The translations under genes and the position numbers were made by a program. This document shows, in pieces, positions 1-8,224 of a stretch of 19,176 nucleotides of DNA. The notes beneath the pieces were generated by a model. That model had not been told where the DNA came from and ran no database searches. It saw only the letters and a program-made list of their open reading frames with translations. Source of the DNA: Parcubacteria group bacterium GW2011_GWA2_36_10 (GTDB lineage Bacteria > Patescibacteriota > Patescibacteriia > UBA1558 > GWA2-36-10); the NCBI GenBank assembly GCA_000991205.1, contig LBRC01000033.1, positions 1-19,176 of the forward strand. Direction: 5' to 3'. The first letter of the stretch is position 1; every line of letters begins with the position of its first letter.

Positions 1-56
1 ATCTTTTTAGCGGGAATATCTCCTTTGACTATTTGGCAAAAAATACAGTTTTCCAT
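1..56 (-). CDS. HIT-family (histidine triad) protein, N-terminal fragment
   Basis: Only the first 18 codons lie in the window; the rest runs off the left edge. The peptide reads MENCIFCQIVKGDIPAKK, the standard N-terminus of bacterial HIT proteins: the CxxC pair (C4, C7) often binds zinc, followed by the IVxGxIPA segment. HIT proteins are small nucleotide hydrolases or transferases acting on AMP-linked substrates; the catalytic His-x-His-x-His motif would be near the C-terminus and cannot be seen. The ATG is 4 bp after the stop of the upstream membrane protein gene, so it is probably the next cistron of the same transcript. Identification rests on a short but distinctive stretch. Confidence 0.8.
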   Translation of the reverse strand, partial: MENCIFCQIVKGDIPAKK

Positions 57-60
57 GTTA

Positions 61-1665
61 TTATTTTATTAATTTAAGTTCTTCTAATTTAAAATTATTT
101 TCTAATGCGCTGACAAAGTTTAATTCAATGCCAGCTTGCAAAGCTAACTCTTTTTCTCTGGCTATGTCTACTTCAGACAAATCATGGACATAAAAGACTG
201 ATCTTTGTGTTAATAATTTAGCAATTCTTGGCCAAAGTGGCAAGTCACCTTGAGGTACGATCACTGGGTAGCTTGGAAAAAATATCTTATCACTCTTAAT
301 AGTTAAAATAATAGCGTCAGCGGGCACAAGATTTTTTACTTGCTCAAACTGCTGATAATAGATTTTAATATTTTTTTTCTGCGCTAACAAGCCGTCAAAT
401 GGGGCATAAAAAGCTAAATGTAAAGAAAAAATACTTAATAAAACAATTATTATCGTTTGATAAAAATATTTTCCCGCTACGACGCGAGGCGAGTTAAAAA
501 TAATCTGAATGCTTTTAGCAAAAATTGGTAGCCATAAAATATAAAGCGGCAAAAAATATCTGACATAAGAATTACTTATTTTATTATATTGCTTTACGCT
601 CATGTCTGCTATGTCCCAATTAGCATAATAAATAAATAATAAAAAACTTGCTACTACACAAATAAGTAAATATTTTTTCCAAATATTCTCTAAAGCAAAA
701 ACTTTTTTTCGCAAAATAATTAAAGCTGTCAATACTAAAATCCAGTAAGGCCAAATCAATAAAATAAAATGATAAAAAATATTTTTTAAAAATATTTTTG
801 TCTGCCAACCAAAAGGCAAAAAAATACTCTGCGCAGGTATTGCACTGCTAGTAGCCTGAAAATTTAGATAGCCAAAAGAAAAATAATTACCATAGACTAA
901 GTTATTAAAATATAAAGTAATGCTAGTAAAAATTAAAAAAATAATTATAAAAGTAAAATAGTGTTTAATTTGAATTTTATTTTTATTAAAATAAATACTT
1001 AAAAGCAAAATACTAGCTAGCCATATAAATTCACTTGGTCGAGCTAAAACACTTAAGACAAATATAGCGCTGGCTATGCTAAAAATAATAAGCTTTCCTC
1101 TGGCGACAGAAAAACTCTTCAAGAATAAATAAGCGCTTAATAAATATAAAAAGATTATCAAAATACTGGGCAACATCACTAGATTAGCAAAATATAACCA
1201 GGGTGCAAAAAAAGCTAACAAAGCAGTGATTAAAAAACTTAAATTTTTATCTTTAAATAAATTTTGGCTAATAGCATAAACTAGCCATAAACTTAACATC
1301 GCCAAGATTGGGTTTAGCCATAAAATAGAAAATAAACCAAATATTTTAGCTAGACTTGCCCATAAAATAATCGGCCACAACCAAGACATGGGAACCAGAG
1401 AACCAGATAAAACATTGATACTTCTAGTGTGTATTATATTATCGGTAATAATATTTAATGGCTCGTAAAAACTCAAAGTATTTGTTTGTGTAAATAATTT
1501 TACAAAAAAATAATTAGCATTGGCATCTGGCCAATTAAAAATTATTTGTGGAAAAAAATCTAAATATTTTAGATAAATAAAAAATAAATCATGACTATAA
1601 AAAAATCCAGCCACTAAACTAAGTAAACTTAAGTAAATTAAAGTTTTATTAAATTTAATTTTCAT
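61..1665 (-). CDS. polytopic membrane protein, probable GT-C-fold glycosyltransferase (PMT/ArnT-like)
   Basis: A 534-residue integral membrane protein with roughly ten or more hydrophobic helices and a C-terminal soluble tail of about 100 residues. Helix 1 is followed by an extracytoplasmic loop carrying acidic residues (NWPDAN near residue 45), the position where GT-C enzymes keep a catalytic Asp/Glu. From family knowledge, such proteins transfer sugars from polyprenyl-phosphate donors to acceptors outside the membrane. No exact subfamily is recognised, and an O-antigen-ligase or flippase role cannot be excluded. The ATG lies inside the end of the preceding GT4 gene (11 bp overlap), which supports translational coupling. 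Its place at the end of a GT cluster beside DPM1/ALG5-like enzymes, which make lipid-linked sugars, fits the GT-C assignment. Confidence 0.65.
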   Translation of the reverse strand: MKIKFNKTLIYLSLLSLVAGFFYSHDLFFIYLKYLDFFPQIIFNWPDANANYFFVKLFTQTNTLSFYEPLNIITDNIIHTRSINVLSGSLVPMSWLWPIILWASLAKIFGLFSILWLNPILAMLSLWLVYAISQNLFKDKNLSFLITALLAFFAPWLYFANLVMLPSILIIFLYLLSAYLFLKSFSVARGKLIIFSIASAIFVLSVLARPSEFIWLASILLLSIYFNKNKIQIKHYFTFIIIFLIFTSITLYFNNLVYGNYFSFGYLNFQATSSAIPAQSIFLPFGWQTKIFLKNIFYHFILLIWPYWILVLTALIILRKKVFALENIWKKYLLICVVASFLLFIYYANWDIADMSVKQYNKISNSYVRYFLPLYILWLPIFAKSIQIIFNSPRVVAGKYFYQTIIIVLLSIFSLHLAFYAPFDGLLAQKKNIKIYYQQFEQVKNLVPADAIILTIKSDKIFFPSYPVIVPQGDLPLWPRIAKLLTQRSVFYVHDLSEVDIAREKELALQAGIELNFVSALENNFKLEELKLIK

Positions 1666-2854
1666 TATTGAGTAAAGCTAAAATTTTAGCAATATATTTA
1701 TCTAATGTATAGCCAGCCACACTCGCCTGACAATTAGCGACCAAATGTGCTAATTTTTCTTTCTGCTGATAAATACTCAAAATCTTTTGATTTAATACTT
1801 TAAAATCGCCAGCTGGATAAGTCCAGCCATTTTTACCCTCTCGGATCAACTCCGCTACTCCACCAATATCAGCGGCTAGCACTGGCACACCTAGCGCTAA
1901 GAGCTCATAAATAACTGTTGGGGAATTTTCATAGCATAAAGATGGCACTAATAATACGTCCATGCGACTCAAAATCGGTAGCATCTCATGATGCGCTAAC
2001 CAGCCAAAAAATCTAATCCTTGGATCAGCGCCAGCTAATTTTTTGGCTGTATTTAAATCTGGACCAACACCGATAATATTTAGCCTCACTCCTGGTAAAG
2101 GCAAATCTCTAAAACTTTTGATAAGCTCCAAAATACCTTTAGCACTATGCACTTGGCCTAAAAATAATAACTCTAGATTATAAGAAGCTTTTTTCTTTAA
2201 GGTTTTAATACTTTTGATGGGATTCGGCAAAACTATTTTTTTGCTTTTATTAAAAAATTTGAGCTTTTGATAATAGCTAAGCAAAAATTTTGATGGTGAA
2301 ATGACAACCTCTGGTGAAGCAAATAAAACACGCATTAACTTGATGTAGCCAATGACTTTAAAAAAATTATGCTGAAAACTATGCTCTTGTTTAAATAAAA
2401 TCAAACCAGACGGTGTGGCTAATTGCAGGTCATGCAAAGTATGTAAATGGCGAATATTTAATTTTTTTAATAAACGCGGAATCAAAAAGCCTAAGCCCAT
2501 GAGATTATGAGTAATAATCGCATCAGGTTTTTCTTTTAATAAAATATTTTTGATTTGATAATAAGAAAAAATATTAAAAGTATCAAAAATATGCCACAGC
2601 AAGCGAATAAAACTCGGATATTTAAAATCGTTTAAATAATAAAAAATATTTAAAGGAAAAAAACGATAAACCAAAATACCATCTTCTTCGTTTTGACTTG
2701 GAGTCAAAGAAGAAAGACCTCGATAAGGCTTTGAACTAATCACAAACACATGCTGCCAAGCGTCTTTTAGGCCTTTGGCCTCGAGAGCGGCAATCAGCTC
2801 TGCACCACCACGAATAAAAGGTGGATATAAATTGGAAATAATACCTATTTTCAT
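1655..2854 (-). CDS. GT4-family (GT-B fold) glycosyltransferase
   Basis: A 399-residue cytoplasmic retaining glycosyltransferase. The N-terminal domain opens with MKIGIISNLYPP and a glycine-rich acceptor-side loop (GGAEL, residues 16-20). The C-terminal donor domain starts near residue 226 (LELLFLGQVHSAKG) and has the EX7E motif at E309-E317 (ENSPTVIYE), which binds the NDP-sugar ribose and phosphate. It ends with the usual ALGVPVLAADIGG segment. The length is normal for GT4. The ATG follows the stop codon of the upstream GT4 gene with no gap (TAAATG), and its own 3' end overlaps the membrane protein gene, so it is an internal operon gene. The sugar and acceptor cannot be predicted. It probably adds one residue to the glycan built by this cluster. 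Confidence 0.92.
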   Translation of the reverse strand: MKIGIISNLYPPFIRGGAELIAALEAKGLKDAWQHVFVISSKPYRGLSSLTPSQNEEDGILVYRFFPLNIFYYLNDFKYPSFIRLLWHIFDTFNIFSYYQIKNILLKEKPDAIITHNLMGLGFLIPRLLKKLNIRHLHTLHDLQLATPSGLILFKQEHSFQHNFFKVIGYIKLMRVLFASPEVVISPSKFLLSYYQKLKFFNKSKKIVLPNPIKSIKTLKKKASYNLELLFLGQVHSAKGILELIKSFRDLPLPGVRLNIIGVGPDLNTAKKLAGADPRIRFFGWLAHHEMLPILSRMDVLLVPSLCYENSPTVIYELLALGVPVLAADIGGVAELIREGKNGWTYPAGDFKVLNQKILSIYQQKEKLAHLVANCQASVAGYTLDKYIAKILALLNNEN

Positions 2855-3997
2855 TTACTTCAAACAAGATTTAAACAAATGATCGAGTTTATAACCAACT
2901 GAATCCCAAGTGTATTTTTGTAAAACTTTTTCTCTGCCATTTGCTCCATACTGTTTAGCAATCCGTGGATTATCTAATAAAAACTTAATCATTTGTGCTA
3001 ACTGTTCGACATTACCAGGTTTGGCTAATAAACCTGTCTTTCTCTTATCTACCACTGATCGCACTCCAGGCAAATCAGTAGCCACCACCGGCAAACCGGA
3101 AGACATCGCTTCTAAAGCCACGATACCAAAGGCTTCAGATTTATCGATAGACGGTAAAACTAACATATCAGCAATATTAAAAAGATTTGGTAATTCATTA
3201 TCCGCTACAAAACCAGCAAAGATAATCTTTTTACCTAAACCCAAAGAATCTACTAAGCTCTGATAAGTGCTTTTCAAATCACCATCACCCACAATCAAAC
3301 ATCTGACATTATCACTATCTGCAAACTCTAGCATCGCCTGGATCAAAATATTTACCCCTTTAAAATAATGAGCTTTATCTAGAGCACCAACAAATAAAAT
3401 CACATCCTTATAATCAAGATCATATTTTTTTAGTATTTCATTTTTTTGTGGACGTGGTTTGTATAAAAAATGATTAACTCCACAAGGAATTTCGACAAAC
3501 TTATCTGAATCTATCTGTAAACGATTTTTTAAATCAGAAAATTTAGCATAATCCCTAGAGGTGACAATGATCTTATCAGCTCGATCTAAAATCCTTGGTA
3601 GAACATAGTGTGTGTGCCACTTAAAAAATTTAGCCAATACACCATCTCCTACCACATCCATATGATAAGTGACAACTAATTTGATGTCTTTTATTTTATC
3701 TAAAAAATAAATAATTTCTGCCCCACCAAAAAATGGATAATGTAAATGAACGATATCAAACTTTGGTAATTGCCATAACAATTGTGGCAAAACACCAGAA
3801 TTACCATAGCTAAACCAAGGACGCAAACGTTTCACTTGAAATGGTAATTCTTCTTGGTTTTTTATCTTTTTATACCTAGGTGTAAAGACTGTCACTTCGT
3901 GACCCAATGTCGCTAAAGACCAGGCATTGTAATATGCGACATTTCCCATACCACCTTTATAGGGTGGAAAAGTTGAGGTGACTTCTGCAATTTTCAT
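2855..3997 (-). CDS. GT4-family glycosyltransferase (WcaC/PimB-like)
   Basis: A 380-residue GT-B glycosyltransferase. Visible motifs: STFPPYKGGMG at residues 8-18 (the family's N-terminal glycine-rich loop), HLHYPFFGGAE in the acceptor domain, FVGALDKAHYFKGV at 202-215 opening the donor domain, VGDGD near 236, and EX7E at E288-E296 (EAFGIVALE). A complete, normal-length GT4, likely cytoplasmic and using an NDP-sugar donor. The start ATG at 3997 lies within the right half of a long inverted repeat, so translation may be affected by RNA structure (see the 3996-4067 entry). It is followed directly by another GT4 gene. An 83-bp gap separates it from the upstream GT2 gene, the largest gap in the GT block, so an internal promoter or control point here is plausible. 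Confidence 0.92.
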   Translation of the reverse strand: MKIAEVTSTFPPYKGGMGNVAYYNAWSLATLGHEVTVFTPRYKKIKNQEELPFQVKRLRPWFSYGNSGVLPQLLWQLPKFDIVHLHYPFFGGAEIIYFLDKIKDIKLVVTYHMDVVGDGVLAKFFKWHTHYVLPRILDRADKIIVTSRDYAKFSDLKNRLQIDSDKFVEIPCGVNHFLYKPRPQKNEILKKYDLDYKDVILFVGALDKAHYFKGVNILIQAMLEFADSDNVRCLIVGDGDLKSTYQSLVDSLGLGKKIIFAGFVADNELPNLFNIADMLVLPSIDKSEAFGIVALEAMSSGLPVVATDLPGVRSVVDKRKTGLLAKPGNVEQLAQMIKFLLDNPRIAKQYGANGREKVLQKYTWDSVGYKLDHLFKSCLK

Positions 3998-4067
3998 CCA
4001 GTTAGATATTAATAATTAATAATTTTTTCATAACAAGTTTTTAAACCCGCTAAGTATCTAACGGGAT
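3996..4067 (-). promoter_or_regulatory. possible leader with two mutually exclusive hairpins before the GT4 gene
   Basis: On the minus strand the arm at 4055-4067 (ATCCCGTTAGATA) can pair with 3996-4008 (TATCTAACTGGAT), 12 of 13 bases. That helix would cover the GG just before the start codon and part of the ATG at 3997. The same arm also takes part in a short local hairpin (4046-4065, CCCGTTA with TAGCGGG, one mismatch) followed by TTTAAAAAC. Two competing folds, one hiding the start and one terminator-like, resemble an attenuator or translational switch. This is inferred from base pairing alone. No ligand-binding core is recognised, and it could also be a simple transcript end for the upstream gene. 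Confidence 0.35.
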
Positions 4068-4080
4068 GAATAAAAAATAC

Positions 4081-5133
4081 TTACCAAAAAATAAAATAAC
4101 GGATTAACTTGAAATATATATTAAAAAATATATTAGCAATTTTTAATAGCGACGAATCAAGGGTTTGAAATAAAATTTTCCCTGAAAAACTAGCCAAAAC
4201 TTCTCTATCACTTAATTTCCTTTTGGCTTGAATATTTTTTCTTTTGGCTCTTAAAATCCTCCACTCTTTGCTGGAAAAAATCCACTTATAAGCTTTAATT
4301 TTATTTTTTAAATAATTATTACGCCAAGCAAAATATAATTGCCCAAACTCCATGATAAACCAAGCTGGAAATAATAATATGATAGTTAATAATTTATAAT
4401 TTTTTAACATCACCCACAAACGATTACGCTCAAACCAATAAACTTGTCTCATACTACGGGAAAATTCGTATTTATGATAAATCACACTTTCGGGTACTAA
4501 ATAATTATCATAACCCAAAAGCTTTAATGACCAACCCAAATCTAAATCCTCTAGATAAGCAAACATTGTTTCGTCAAATAAATAGCCTAAGTCAGCTAAA
4601 GCTTTCATCGAAACCAAAACCCCTGCTCCAGAGGAATAATTTATTTTTGTTATTTTTTGATTATTCAAATCTATTTGTCCGCCACAACTGCCGTAGCCAA
4701 AACCTAAAAAATGAATCACATTGCCCAAAGTATTTATTTTATTTGTTGCAGGAAAAAGTCTAAGCTTTGATTGCAAAGTACCAAATTTATTATTGCGAGC
4801 AAAATCATATAAAGGCTGTAAAAAATTTGACTCTATCTCTGTATCTTGATTTAATAAATAAATAAAATTTGCTTTTACTTTTTTAGCATACTCGTAGCCA
4901 AGATTATTAGCGCCGACATAGCCAGAATTATTTTTACTTTGAAGCAAAGTAAAATCTGGAAAATTATTTTTGATAAAATTTACTGAATCATCTTTAGAAT
5001 TATCATCCACAATCAAAATCTCTAAATCAAAATCTAGATATCGCTCTCGGGCCAACTGTGGCAATAAACTACGAAAATAAGCTAGGCCATTATAGCTCGG
5101 AATAATAATAATAATTTTATCTTTTTTGGACAT
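4081..5133 (-). CDS. GT2-family glycosyltransferase (rhamnosyltransferase WbbL-like)
   Basis: A 350-residue inverting GT-A enzyme. Residues 7-15 (IIIIIPSYN) open the nucleotide-binding fold, D43-D44 (IVDDNS) bind the nucleotide, and NQD at 95-97 stands in place of the DXD metal site, as is common in the WbbL/WcaA group. The ED-x-D-x-GW stretch at 195-201 (EDLDLGW) carries the catalytic-base region. A hydrophobic segment near residues 248-270 is probably membrane-associated, and the tail is Lys/Arg-rich, so the protein likely sits at the inner face of the membrane. The gene overlaps the DUF2304 gene upstream by 17 bp. The donor is unknown; rhamnose is only a family guess. Confidence 0.9.
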   Translation of the reverse strand: MSKKDKIIIIIPSYNGLAYFRSLLPQLARERYLDFDLEILIVDDNSKDDSVNFIKNNFPDFTLLQSKNNSGYVGANNLGYEYAKKVKANFIYLLNQDTEIESNFLQPLYDFARNNKFGTLQSKLRLFPATNKINTLGNVIHFLGFGYGSCGGQIDLNNQKITKINYSSGAGVLVSMKALADLGYLFDETMFAYLEDLDLGWSLKLLGYDNYLVPESVIYHKYEFSRSMRQVYWFERNRLWVMLKNYKLLTIILLFPAWFIMEFGQLYFAWRNNYLKNKIKAYKWIFSSKEWRILRAKRKNIQAKRKLSDREVLASFSGKILFQTLDSSLLKIANIFFNIYFKLIRYFIFW

Positions 5134-5449
5134 TTTTGATAGCGTCTTCTCTGATTAATTTCGTCAAATCTTTATCTAACTTTTGTAAACGCACAAAGAC
5201 CCTAAATACTAAATAAACTAGCACTAAAATAGCTAAATAAATTATCAAATCCGCCCCACGACCAATACCTAAAAAATTAGCTAAATAAGAGGTCAAATCT
5301 GGCTGCCAAAACACTAACAAAACCGCTAACCATAGTAAACACCATAATAAAAAATTAGCTAAAGTTATTTTTTCATTATGCCATTGTTTAAATAATTTGG
5401 CTAAAACTATTAAAACAAAGATGCTGACTAAAATTTGTAAAACTATCAT
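5117..5449 (-). CDS. DUF2304 family small membrane protein
   Basis: A 110-residue protein with three hydrophobic helices (about residues 1-19, 30-48 and 65-88) and a charged cytoplasmic tail (RLQKLDKDLTKLIRED). Size, three-helix layout and the position directly after a DPM1-like GT2 match DUF2304 proteins, which are regularly found beside polyprenyl-phosphate glycosyltransferases. They may act as membrane anchors or partners for the soluble GT2, but no activity is established as far as I know. Its ATG overlaps the stop of the GT2 gene by 4 bp (ATGA), and its own end overlaps the next GT2 by 17 bp, so all three should be translated together. Confidence 0.8.
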   Translation of the reverse strand: MIVLQILVSIFVLIVLAKLFKQWHNEKITLANFLLWCLLWLAVLLVFWQPDLTSYLANFLGIGRGADLIIYLAILVLVYLVFRVFVRLQKLDKDLTKLIREDAIKNVQKR

Positions 5450-6111
5450 TTGCTTATTTTACTAAATAATAAATCTCTAATAATTTTTAAACCACCGCCA
5501 AAATTTTGACCAAAGTGATGGTACAGGACAGTGATTGGCACCTCTTTGACTTTTAATTTATACTGAAAAATTTTGGCTAAAATTTCGCTACAATGTGCCA
5601 TACCATCTTGCTCTACACTTAATTTGTCTGCCACCTCTTTAGAAAAAGCCCGGAGGCCACTCTGTGGGTCAGTGGTAGTGATATTAAAAAATAAATAGTT
5701 CACTAAGCGAGCTACAGGAAAAAATAAATATTCTTTTAATCTTGGTAGCTCTGATTTTTTACTCAAAAAACGAGAGCCTAAAACCACTTGATAATCACTT
5801 TCAATAATTGGCTTAATTAATTCTGCGATATCAGCTACTAAAAATTGGCCGTCAGCATCAAAATGAACGATGATATCAGCCCCATGTTTTAAAGCATATT
5901 GATTACCAGTCTCTAAGGCTGCCCCTTGATATCGATTTAAACGATGACGCAATAAAACAACTTGAGGAAATTTTAAAACAACTTCGCAAGTTTTATCTTG
6001 TGAAGCGTCATCGACTACCACCACTTGATATAGTAAAACAGCTAGCTTACTCAAAACTTGAGCAATTCTAGTTTCTTCATTATAAGCTGGAATAACAACA
6101 AAAACTTTCAT
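5446..6111 (-). CDS. GT2-family glycosyltransferase (DPM1-like polyprenyl-phosphate sugar synthase)
   Basis: A 221-residue soluble GT-A protein. Motifs: VVIPAYNEE at residues 5-13, D34-D35 (VVDDASQDKT), the metal-binding DXD at 85-87 (FDADGQ) and TDPQSGLRAF near 152, all typical of the dolichyl-phosphate mannose synthase group. The enzyme would move a hexose from an NDP-sugar to polyprenyl phosphate on the cytoplasmic face. It has no membrane helices of its own; the adjacent DUF2304 protein could supply membrane attachment. It starts one base after the stop codon of the SDR gene and overlaps DUF2304 by 4 bp. The sugar is not predictable (mannose or glucose are usual). Confidence 0.9.
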   Translation of the reverse strand: MKVFVVIPAYNEETRIAQVLSKLAVLLYQVVVVDDASQDKTCEVVLKFPQVVLLRHRLNRYQGAALETGNQYALKHGADIIVHFDADGQFLVADIAELIKPIIESDYQVVLGSRFLSKKSELPRLKEYLFFPVARLVNYLFFNITTTDPQSGLRAFSKEVADKLSVEQDGMAHCSEILAKIFQYKLKVKEVPITVLYHHFGQNFGGGLKIIRDLLFSKISK

Positions 6112-7137
6112 TTATTTTTTTAAAAATGGTTGATAAGACATTGACTTCGCCCGCAAATAATTAATAGTTTCCTGTAGACCCTCTTCGATCGAGACTAGTG
6201 GTAACCAATTTAGTTCTGTTTTTGCTTTATCGATATTTGGTACGGCTGGTTGATTCAGATAAGCAAATCCCTCTTTATATTTAATAATAGCCTGGGATCC
6301 AAGTAACTTAATAATCTTTTCGGCAATAGCGGTCAGAGTATAAACTTGTTCAGCGCCTAAATTTACCGGATCTTTGATATCAAAATTCATCAAAGCCAAA
6401 ACTCCTTGCACCATGTCGGTGATATAGCAAAAACTATAAGCTAATTTTTCATCGCCAGCGATCACTACTTCATTGTTATTCAAAGCTTCTTGGATATAGT
6501 CAGGAATTCTGCGACCACTATGCTCAAGCATACGTGGACCATAAGTAGAAAAAATACGGGCAATGCGGACATCTAATTTATAAAAGTCCCGATAAGTAGT
6601 CACTAGAGTTTCAGCAAAACGTTTACCTTCGTTATAGCAAGCGCGTGGTCCTAAAAAATCTAACAAACCATAATAATCTTCTTTGACTGGCTTATAATTA
6701 TCCGGTGCTTGACCATAAACAGCGGCGGTGGAGGCTAAAAAATATTTAGCCTTATATTTACGAGCTAGCTCTAAACTATTTATTACCCCGACAGAATTTG
6801 AAGTAGCAGTTTCCACTGGCAGCTTAGTGTACTCTTTAGCGGAAGTTGGACAAGCAAAATTATAAATCTCATGAAAGCCAAATACCTCAACTTTAAATTT
6901 CACTAATTCTGGCAAAGATTCTGGCTCTAACACAAGATTGACATCATGGCGGATAAATTCAAAATTAGGAAACTCCAATAAGTCTTTGATATTTTCGACA
7001 TCGGAAGAAATAAAATTATCTACACAAACCACATTGTGTCCCTGCTTGACTAAAGCTTCACATAAATGTGAGCCGATAAAACCAGCTCCACCCAGCACTA
7101 AAATATTTTTGTTTTCATTTAAAAGACTGTTTTTCAT
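6112..7137 (-). CDS. NAD-dependent sugar-nucleotide SDR, UDP-xylose-synthase-like with altered active site
   Basis: A 341-residue extended short-chain dehydrogenase. NAD binding is shown by GGAGFIG (residues 16-22), and the redox pair Y168/K172 is present in ACYNEGKR, a segment very like the UDP-glucuronate decarboxylase signature. FACPTS (95-100), IARIFSTYGPRM (192-203) and a C-terminal EEGL helix also match that group. However, the STSEVYG motif of the decarboxylases is STAAVYG here (136-142), so the catalytic Glu is Ala139. The conserved Arg before FxY is Tyr234. I therefore call it UXS-like but doubt the decarboxylase reaction; an epimerase or another NDP-sugar activity is possible. It presumably supplies an activated sugar to the neighbouring GTs. 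The gap to the upstream GT2 gene is 7 bp. Confidence 0.85.
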   Translation of the reverse strand: MKNSLLNENKNILVLGGAGFIGSHLCEALVKQGHNVVCVDNFISSDVENIKDLLEFPNFEFIRHDVNLVLEPESLPELVKFKVEVFGFHEIYNFACPTSAKEYTKLPVETATSNSVGVINSLELARKYKAKYFLASTAAVYGQAPDNYKPVKEDYYGLLDFLGPRACYNEGKRFAETLVTTYRDFYKLDVRIARIFSTYGPRMLEHSGRRIPDYIQEALNNNEVVIAGDEKLAYSFCYITDMVQGVLALMNFDIKDPVNLGAEQVYTLTAIAEKIIKLLGSQAIIKYKEGFAYLNQPAVPNIDKAKTELNWLPLVSIEEGLQETINYLRAKSMSYQPFLKK

Positions 7138-7144
7138 ATATTTT

Positions 7145-7747
7145 TTATTTATATTTATTTAATAAATAATTTATCCTTTTAAATATTTTGGCTAAAAAAA
7201 GCAACTCAAAATCAAAACCCCAGCGATTAATAATTAATTTTTCAAATAAAATCTTAGTCTGTGTTTGAAATAATTTAAAACCACACTGTGTATCATTAAT
7301 TTTTAAACCTAAAGTATATTTGATTAACTTATTGCCTAAGCGACCCAAAAAAACTTTTATTAAATTTTGTCTTTTTAAAACTTGTGCCTCATCTATTGCT
7401 CGCGAAGCAATCACTACTGGAAAATCATTAATATAAACTTGCAATTTTTTTAATTCCGAAATATCAGTCGAGCTATCAGCATCCATAAATAAAATTAATT
7501 TGCCTTGACTGGCTAAAATCCCCTTTTTTACTGTATAGCCTTTGCCATGATTTACTAAATTTTGCAAAATCTTCACTTCCGGATACTTTTTTACTTCTCG
7601 CAAAGTATGGTCGCAAGAGCCATCATCAACAACTATGATTTCAAAACTAGCAAAATTTTTTACTAAATAAGCCAAAACTGATTTTAAAGTATCACTGATT
7701 TTGGCTTCTTCATTGTAAGTAGGAATCACCACGCTGATTTCTGTCAT
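7145..7747 (-). CDS. GT2-family glycosyltransferase (ALG5-like), apparently truncated at the C-terminus
   Basis: A 200-residue GT-A protein with VVIPTYNEE (6-14), D41-D42 (VVDDGS), the DXD at 89-91 (MDADSSTD), NHGKG (66-70) and NDTQCGFKLF near 150, typical of dolichyl-phosphate glucosyltransferase-like enzymes that load glucose on polyprenyl phosphate. After GFDFELLFLAK the family normally continues with a KEVPV-type strand and a C-terminal helix of roughly 40 residues. Here it ends instead in the low-complexity tail KRINYLLNKYK. The catalytic core is intact, so activity is possible, but the end looks shortened (inference from remembered homologues). It lies 10 bp after the GtrA gene and 7 bp before the SDR gene. 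Confidence 0.85.
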   Translation of the reverse strand: MTEISVVIPTYNEEAKISDTLKSVLAYLVKNFASFEIIVVDDGSCDHTLREVKKYPEVKILQNLVNHGKGYTVKKGILASQGKLILFMDADSSTDISELKKLQVYINDFPVVIASRAIDEAQVLKRQNLIKVFLGRLGNKLIKYTLGLKINDTQCGFKLFQTQTKILFEKLIINRWGFDFELLFLAKIFKRINYLLNKYK

Positions 7748-7757
7748 CTGCTTTTTT

Positions 7758-8174
7758 CTATTTTTTAAAAGTCCAATATTTTTGTAAGAAAAAATTCCAA
7801 TTTACTACGACTAAAACTATCAAAATTTTTGCCCAAAGATCAAACCAAAAAAATTTATCTACCAAAATATACAAAAATAATTCTGTCCACATCAAACCAC
7901 CTAGGGCAACTAAAAAAAAATTTAAATAACGCTCTTTTAATTTATCTTGAATCACAAAAGTCCAATAACTATTTAAAATAAAACTAGAAGTAGCAGCAAT
8001 CACAAAAGCTAACAAAGCTGCTACTAAATAATGCCAAAATAAAACTCGTGTAAAAAAAACATAGGCAATTAAATCAATAAAAGTATTTAACAGACCAATC
8101 AAGCCAAACTTAATAAATTGTTTAATACTAGGGTATTTTTCTAAATTTGCTCTAAATTGTTCCAAAGTATACAT
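7758..8174 (-). CDS. GtrA-family membrane protein
   Basis: A 138-residue protein with four hydrophobic helices (roughly 19-45, 50-70, 85-107 and 112-132). The GtrA pattern is clear: FIKFGLIGLLNTFIDL near the start, SSFILNSYWTF in the middle and NFFLQKYWTF at the end. GtrA proteins are thought to flip polyprenyl-phosphate-linked sugars across the membrane. Lying immediately before an ALG5-like GT2 and upstream of a DPM1-like GT2, it would supply lipid-linked sugar to the GT-C-like protein at the end of the cluster. Length is normal. ATG at 8174; no clear Shine-Dalgarno. It may be the first gene of the glycan operon, with a palindrome between it and the protease gene. Confidence 0.93.
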   Translation of the reverse strand: MYTLEQFRANLEKYPSIKQFIKFGLIGLLNTFIDLIAYVFFTRVLFWHYLVAALLAFVIAATSSFILNSYWTFVIQDKLKERYLNFFLVALGGLMWTELFLYILVDKFFWFDLWAKILIVLVVVNWNFFLQKYWTFKK

Positions 8175-8186
8175 AAAATCTTACTT

Positions 8187-8211
8187 ATTCCTCCGCCGTA
8201 GGCGGAGGAAT
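8187..8211. repeat. GC-rich palindrome, 11-bp arms, 3-nt loop
   Basis: A perfect inverted repeat (ATTCCTCCGCC, loop GTA, then its complement) in the 50-bp gap between the protease and GtrA genes. Far more GC-rich than its surroundings and one of several such palindromes in the window. It forms a strong hairpin in either transcript, but no U-tract follows on either strand, so it is not a classical terminator. It may stop exonucleases or be a scattered REP-like element. Confidence 0.8.
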
Positions 8212-8224
8212 ATCACGTCTTTTT

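Noticed and set aside
2910..3263. 117-residue plus-strand ORF
   Set aside because: Antisense to the donor domain of a clear GT4 gene; the real gene explains the open frame.
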